A stretch of DNA of 64,000 bases from Paraflavitalea soli (GTDB lineage: Bacteria; Bacteroidota; Bacteroidia; Chitinophagales; Chitinophagaceae). The notes under the pieces are model-generated. The model saw only the letters and a list, made by a program, of their open reading frames with translations, ran no database searches and was not told where the DNA came from. Position 1 is the first letter of the stretch; every line of letters starts with the position of its first letter. Shown in pieces: positions 60,469-64,000 of this stretch. The translations under genes were made by a program, and so were the position numbers. The DNA is taken from assembly GCF_003555545.1 (NCBI RefSeq), contig NZ_CP032157.1:6638546-6702545 (forward strand). The letters are read 5' to 3'.

Positions 60469-60714
60469 TTTCTACCCTACCCATCCTTAGGCAATCCTAT
60501 ACCTGTTTGTAGGGATCCTTACTCTCCAGGCATCCCTCGCCTGGTCGTCCCTGCCAATTATAGTGCCTACTTCCATCCCCCTCCATGCACCACTAACAGG
60601 TACAACTGATTGATTGGCTGTTTATTATGATAAACCCAAGCTTTCAACTCAACAAGCCAACCTTTCACCCCTCTTCCTTTTATCCATTAAATCCTCCCAA
60701 TCCCGGTTCAGACA

Positions 60715-60744
60715 GAAAAAACGACCCACCTTCCGGTGAGCCGT
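60715..60744 (-). terminator. Terminator of the gatB/tlpA-like operon
   Basis: On the minus strand ACGGCTCACC and GGTGGGTCGT pair over 10 bp with two wobbles around a GGAA loop, followed by six T's. Confidence 0.8.
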
Positions 60745-60803
60745 TCCTATTAAGATGTAAACCTTGTTATCTTGTCAACTTTCAGTGGCCCGATCTTCCT
60801 TAG

Positions 60804-60839
60804 ATCCGCGCAATCCATCCCAATCTACATAATCCGCGA
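60804..60839. repeat. Period 9-10 array of AATCC words abutting a stop codon
   Basis: ATCCGCGCA, ATCCATCCCA, ATCTACATA and ATCCGCG follow one another with a period of nine to ten bases and run up to the stop codon of the TlpA-like gene at 60840. Confidence 0.6.
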
Positions 60840-62030
60840 TTATTGCAGCACTTCCTTCAATTTAGCCTCCAGCGCCTCACCCCTTAATCCCTGCGCAATC
60901 ACCGTTCCTTCCGGGTCTACCAGCACATTAAAAGGAATGCCATCAAACCCAAAAGTACCCACCGCCTTACTCTGCCAGTAGGCCAGGTCACTTACATGCG
61001 TCCAGTCCAGCTGATCTTGCTGGATCGCTTCCAGCCATTTGTCCTTGCTCTTATCGAGCGACACACCCAGTATCGTGAAATTCTTATTCTTGAACTGCTG
61101 GTAAGCATACACCACATTGGGATTTTCATCACGACAGGGGCCGCACCAGCTGGCCCAAAAATCCACCAGCACATATTTCCCTTTAAAGGAAGACAAAGCA
61201 ATGCTTTTGCCCTTCGTATCCGGCAATACCAGGTCCGGAGCTTTCTTGCCCACCCAGGAATTGCCGGAAGAACGTGCTTCCTGCTGTGTCCTGAACGATT
61301 CATATTTCTTCTTCAGGTCAGTCAGGTTACTGTCCTGGGGAAATTTCTGTGTGAGCTGGTTCAGCGATGCTTCAAAATCGGTGATCGGCAAGGTTTGTGC
61401 CGCACGGCCAAGCGCAAAGGAGGCTACCGTAGATTGGCTGGCATTGCCCAAGAAGTTTTTCAGGTAGCTATTCAGCTCATTCAGCGCCTGGTTCTTTTTA
61501 TTCGTGGCAGCCAGTATCGCACTATCACCCGCCTGAACCTGCTTCAGGCTGTCCAGCGCCTGCATCTGCTTCTCTACCGTACTACGTTGATCACTATAAG
61601 TGAAGATGAAATCTTTCAGTTGCTCACTCGCAGGCGAGTTTTTTACCGTATAAAACTTAGCCTTATTCGCAAAGTCCAGGTCTACCGTGATCGTTTTGCT
61701 GTCATTGATCAGCGGCAATACCGGTCCCTCGCCGATCGCTATATTGTACAATCCGCCGGGGATCAGCGCCGCGCCTTTCAGACGGAATGATTTCTGCGTA
61801 ACCGGTATCGTGATCGTGTCCAACAGCACCGGCGAAGCATCACCGCCGAAAGGGATCTCATACAGTGCCAGTTTAACCGTACCATTATTCACCACACCGG
61901 CGTAGTTGGCAGCTATTTGTTCCACATGCTCCAGCGTGCCTTTTATTTCCAGCACATTCTTGTCGTTTGGAGAACAGGCCGTCATGATCACCACTACTGC
62001 CAATACCATCCAGCGCAAAGCATATTTCAT
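60840..62030 (-). CDS. TlpA-like thioredoxin-fold lipoprotein with N-terminal extra domain
   Basis: 396-residue periplasmic lipoprotein. Lipobox VVIMTACS with cysteine at residue 19. An N-terminal beta domain (about 25-125, DUF4369-like) is followed by a helical linker and the thioredoxin fold with WCGPC in DFWASWCGPCRDEN. A FNVLVDPEG segment follows. It would reduce disulfides at the membrane surface. It starts six bases after gatB and is probably co-transcribed with it. Confidence 0.93.
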   Translation of the reverse strand: MKYALRWMVLAVVVIMTACSPNDKNVLEIKGTLEHVEQIAANYAGVVNNGTVKLALYEIPFGGDASPVLLDTITIPVTQKSFRLKGAALIPGGLYNIAIGEGPVLPLINDSKTITVDLDFANKAKFYTVKNSPASEQLKDFIFTYSDQRSTVEKQMQALDSLKQVQAGDSAILAATNKKNQALNELNSYLKNFLGNASQSTVASFALGRAAQTLPITDFEASLNQLTQKFPQDSNLTDLKKKYESFRTQQEARSSGNSWVGKKAPDLVLPDTKGKSIALSSFKGKYVLVDFWASWCGPCRDENPNVVYAYQQFKNKNFTILGVSLDKSKDKWLEAIQQDQLDWTHVSDLAYWQSKAVGTFGFDGIPFNVLVDPEGTVIAQGLRGEALEAKLKEVLQ

Positions 62031-62036
62031 AATTAA

Positions 62037-63491
62037 TTACGATTGTAGTTTTTTTAATAGAATATCGTTCGTCAGTTTGGGATCAGCCTTTCCTTTGGAG
62101 ATCTTTTTCACCTCTCCCACAAAAAGTCCCATCAATCCTTTTTTGCCTTTCTGGTATTCCGCTACTTTGTCTGGCATCTTCTTCATCACCTCTTCTATCC
62201 ACGCTGCTACATTGCCTTCATCCGAATCCTGTAGCAGGTTCAGCTCTTTGGCAACCTCCAGCGGCGCCTTGTCAGGTGCTTTCAGCAAAGCCGGCAATAC
62301 CCTGGTAGAAGCAGTAGAGAAGTTGAGTTGGTTGCCATCCACCAGCCCTATCAGCGCCGCCAGGGTAGGGGCCCCTATTGGAAAGCTGCTGATCGATTCA
62401 TTGTTATCATTCAGCCAGGATTTGATAGGCCCCAGCATCCAGTTGGCCACCGCTTTATAATTGCTGGTATGCTCAATCACTGATTCAAAATAATCCGCTG
62501 TTTCCTTCTCATCACAAATTACCCGCGCATCATAATCCGGTAATTGCAGCTCGCGTGTATACCGGGCAATTCTTTCTTCCGGCAGGGCCGGTATATCCTG
62601 GCGGATAGCCGTCAGCATCCCATCCGTAACTTTAAAAGGCGTAAGGTCCGGATCGGCAAAATAGCGGTAATCGTTGGCGTCTTCCTTGGTGCGGAGCGCA
62701 AATGTGGTACCATTGCCTGCATCAAAGCTCCGCGTTTGCTGAATAATGGGCTCCCCATTTTCCAGCAGGCCGATCAATCTTTGCGCTTCGATCTCGATCG
62801 CTTTCTTCACATTGCGGATAGAGTTCAGGTTCTTCACCTCCACCTTGGTGCCCAGCTTAGCATCCCCTTTCTTCCGTACCGATATATTCGCATCACAGCG
62901 CATACTTCCTTCTTCCATATTGCCATCACAGATTGCCAGGTAGCGCAGCAGCTTCCTCAGTTCAGTGAGGTAGGCATAAGCCTCATCTCCGCTACGTATA
63001 TCTGGCTCTGTTACAATTTCTACAAGCGGCACACCTGCCCGGTTATAATCCACACAGGTACTGTTTGGATCAGCGTCATGAATGCTCTTACCCGCATCTT
63101 CTTCCATATGGATGCGGTTCAGGCGAATGCTCTTTTCTCCCCCTGTTGTACGGATATTCACATAGCCGCCAATACATACCGGCGTGGTATGCTGCGTTAA
63201 CTGGTATCCTTTCGGGAGATCCGGGTAAAAATAGTTCTTGCGGGCAAAGTAATTATTGCGGCTGATCTCACTATGGCAGGCAAGTCCCATCCGGATGGCA
63301 TATTCCACCGCCTTTTTGTTCAGCCGGGGCAAAGTGCCGGGATGGCCAAGCGTAATAGGACTGATATGCGTGTTGGGCTCCCCGCCAAAGGCAGCGCTAT
63401 CACCGCAAAACAACTTACTTTCCGTGAGCAGCTGGGCATGTACCTCCAGTCCTACTACTATTTCATATGTGGTATCTATCAGATCAGCCAT
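62037..63491 (-). CDS. gatB: Aspartyl/glutamyl-tRNA amidotransferase subunit B
   Basis: B subunit of GatCAB, which makes Gln-tRNA-Gln and Asn-tRNA-Asn by amidating misacylated tRNA. 484 residues with YEIVVGLEVHAQLLTESKLFC, GYQLTQHTTPVC, DYNRAGVPLVEIVTEPD and the AspB-type cradle fold. The C-terminal helical domain (YqeY-like) is present. The start is the ATG at 63491. The GTG at 63518 coincides with the promoter box and is excluded. Confidence 0.96.
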   Translation of the reverse strand: MADLIDTTYEIVVGLEVHAQLLTESKLFCGDSAAFGGEPNTHISPITLGHPGTLPRLNKKAVEYAIRMGLACHSEISRNNYFARKNYFYPDLPKGYQLTQHTTPVCIGGYVNIRTTGGEKSIRLNRIHMEEDAGKSIHDADPNSTCVDYNRAGVPLVEIVTEPDIRSGDEAYAYLTELRKLLRYLAICDGNMEEGSMRCDANISVRKKGDAKLGTKVEVKNLNSIRNVKKAIEIEAQRLIGLLENGEPIIQQTRSFDAGNGTTFALRTKEDANDYRYFADPDLTPFKVTDGMLTAIRQDIPALPEERIARYTRELQLPDYDARVICDEKETADYFESVIEHTSNYKAVANWMLGPIKSWLNDNNESISSFPIGAPTLAALIGLVDGNQLNFSTASTRVLPALLKAPDKAPLEVAKELNLLQDSDEGNVAAWIEEVMKKMPDKVAEYQKGKKGLMGLFVGEVKKISKGKADPKLTNDILLKKLQS

Positions 63492-63517
63492 AGTCTGTTT
63501 TAGGTCTGCTAAGCCCA

Positions 63518-63525
63518 CAAAAATA
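63518..63525 (-). promoter_or_regulatory. -7 promoter box of gatB
   Basis: TAttTTTG on the minus strand is a full match to TAnnTTTG, 26 bases before the ATG at 63491. It decides that start over the GTG at 63518. Confidence 0.6.
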
Positions 63526-63659
63526 CCTCATAAAAGGCTAATTTCCCATCCCTTCATAATCCGTTAATTCCGCCCTTCCCCGTACCCTATACCAACTACA
63601 GGAAAGCACCTGGAACACAGCAATTCAAGATAATACGCAGCCCGTCCAACCCGCGGAGC

Positions 63660-63691
63660 AAATGCTAAATCCTACATGCTAAATTCGAAAT
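63660..63691. repeat. Heptad-period array, word AAATnCT
   Basis: Four 7-mers: AAATGCT, AAATCCT, ACATGCT, AAATTCG, with AAAT of a fifth. The words are the same as in the array before the LolC/E-like permease (11972-11999). Confidence 0.8.
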
Positions 63692-63719
63692 AAAAAAGCC
63701 CCCCGGTTTCCCGGAAGGC
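63692..63719 (-). terminator. Terminator of the PDZ-protein gene
   Basis: On the minus strand GCCTTCCGG and CCGGGGGGC can pair (imperfectly) around GAAA, followed by six T's. Confidence 0.75.
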
Positions 63720-63746
63720 CCTGATATAGTGTTGTTGACAGAATGT

Positions 63747-64000
63747 TTACAGGTTGGCCGTCTTCAGCTTCTTCGGCGTTTTCAGTTCCACCGTTTGGGC
63801 TTTTCCATCCCGCGTCAGTTTTACCGTTACAGAAGGCTTTTCCTTTGCATCACGGGCAGCTGCTGCCAGTTCATCAGCGCTGTTCACAGCCTTGCCATTA
63901 AATTCTGTAATAATATCATCTTCCTTGATACCCGCTTTTCCGGCAACAGACTCATCATCCACATCCAGTACTTTCACGCCTTTGCCATCTTCCGTGTCCT
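63747..64000 (-). CDS. PDZ-domain protein, C-terminal part (5' end outside window)
   Basis: Only the last 84 codons are visible. They form one PDZ domain (GVKVLDVDDESVAGKAGIKEDDIIT..., GKAVNSADELAAAARDA) ending in a basic tail. PDZ domains bind C-terminal peptides. In this context it could be the end of a DegP-like periplasmic protease or another PDZ protein. The catalytic part is beyond 64000, so no family is assigned. Confidence 0.85.
   Translation of the reverse strand, partial: DTEDGKGVKVLDVDDESVAGKAGIKEDDIITEFNGKAVNSADELAAAARDAKEKPSVTVKLTRDGKAQTVELKTPKKLKTANL

Larger units (their letters stand above)
60327..60839. other. 513-base gap with tandem repeat, terminator and period-9 array
   Basis: Contains the 11-bp tandem repeat (60414-60468), a minus-strand terminator (60715-60744) and the AATCC-word array (60804-60839). 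The middle (about 60480-60700) shows no gene. Confidence 0.6.

Noticed and set aside
63492-63518. GTG start for gatB at 63518
   Set aside because: It lies on the promoter -7 box, so it would not be in the message. The ATG at 63491 fits the family start.
1-64000. tRNA, rRNA or prophage genes
   Set aside because: I looked for tRNA cloverleaf ends, rRNA-like stretches and phage structural genes and saw none. Without a covariance search a single short RNA could be missed.

Overview
The window reads as a chromosomal piece of a Bacteroidota bacterium, most likely family Chitinophagaceae. The reasons are two SusC/SusD pairs, a PorZ-type type IX secretion protein, a lectin/PKD protein with a gliding-motility C-terminal sorting domain, two LytS/LytTR two-component pairs, a DksA-like protein with the zinc cysteines lost, and repeated TAnnTTTG (-7) promoter boxes. 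The taxonomy is inferred from these families and was not tested by any search.

Layout. 1-9205: the 3' part of ileS with a DksA-like gene, a LytTR regulator and its sensor kinase, two SDR enzymes, and a secreted dipeptidyl peptidase IV. 9570-18308: an MsbA-like exporter, rbfA, a LolC/E-type permease, a GNAT enzyme, the N-terminal half of a split transketolase, a WecA/TagO-like transferase, frr, a PPK2 kinase and mscL. 18379-27287: a DUF3078-like protein, scpA, an L,D-transpeptidase-like protein, dxs, a second LytS/LytTR pair followed by an M28 peptidase, and a TlpA-like protein. 27487-35678: a small unknown protein, the T9SS-exported lectin, an outer-membrane barrel, serS, a GNAT enzyme, a cyclophilin lipoprotein, gcvH, and an ECF sigma/anti-sigma pair. 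35793-45327: a VanZ-like protein, a DUF937-like protein, prfA, an amidohydrolase, recO overlapping porZ, and an RND exporter. 45812-56183: two consecutive SusC/SusD loci, probably an old duplication. 56403-59610: the accessory part, with a broken Rhs fragment, an AT-rich toxin tip carrying HEAKH, a candidate immunity gene and an intact IS256-family element with a perfect 8-bp target duplication. 59643-64000: an unknown gene preceded by an 11-bp tandem repeat, a TlpA-like lipoprotein, gatB, and the end of a PDZ protein.

Three things stand out. (1) Intergenic gaps often hold short arrays of degenerate words with a strict 7-nt period (at two sites 8 nt, arranged as inverted pairs). The words differ from site to site but the period does not, and arrays run up to or into stop codons, start codons and promoter boxes. 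(2) A repeated layout of hairpin, about 20 nt, then a very short ORF, lies before both susC genes (leader ORFs 45533-45628 and 51453-51572) and once with no susC behind it (36269-36322). (3) A decayed Rhs gene ends in a zinc-metalloprotease-like tip, followed by a secreted protein resembling an M23 peptidase without its metal ligands, a candidate immunity protein. The tip's frame is broken at a (TA)4 tract.

Coordinates come from reading the sequence by eye. No alignment, folding or database search was run.
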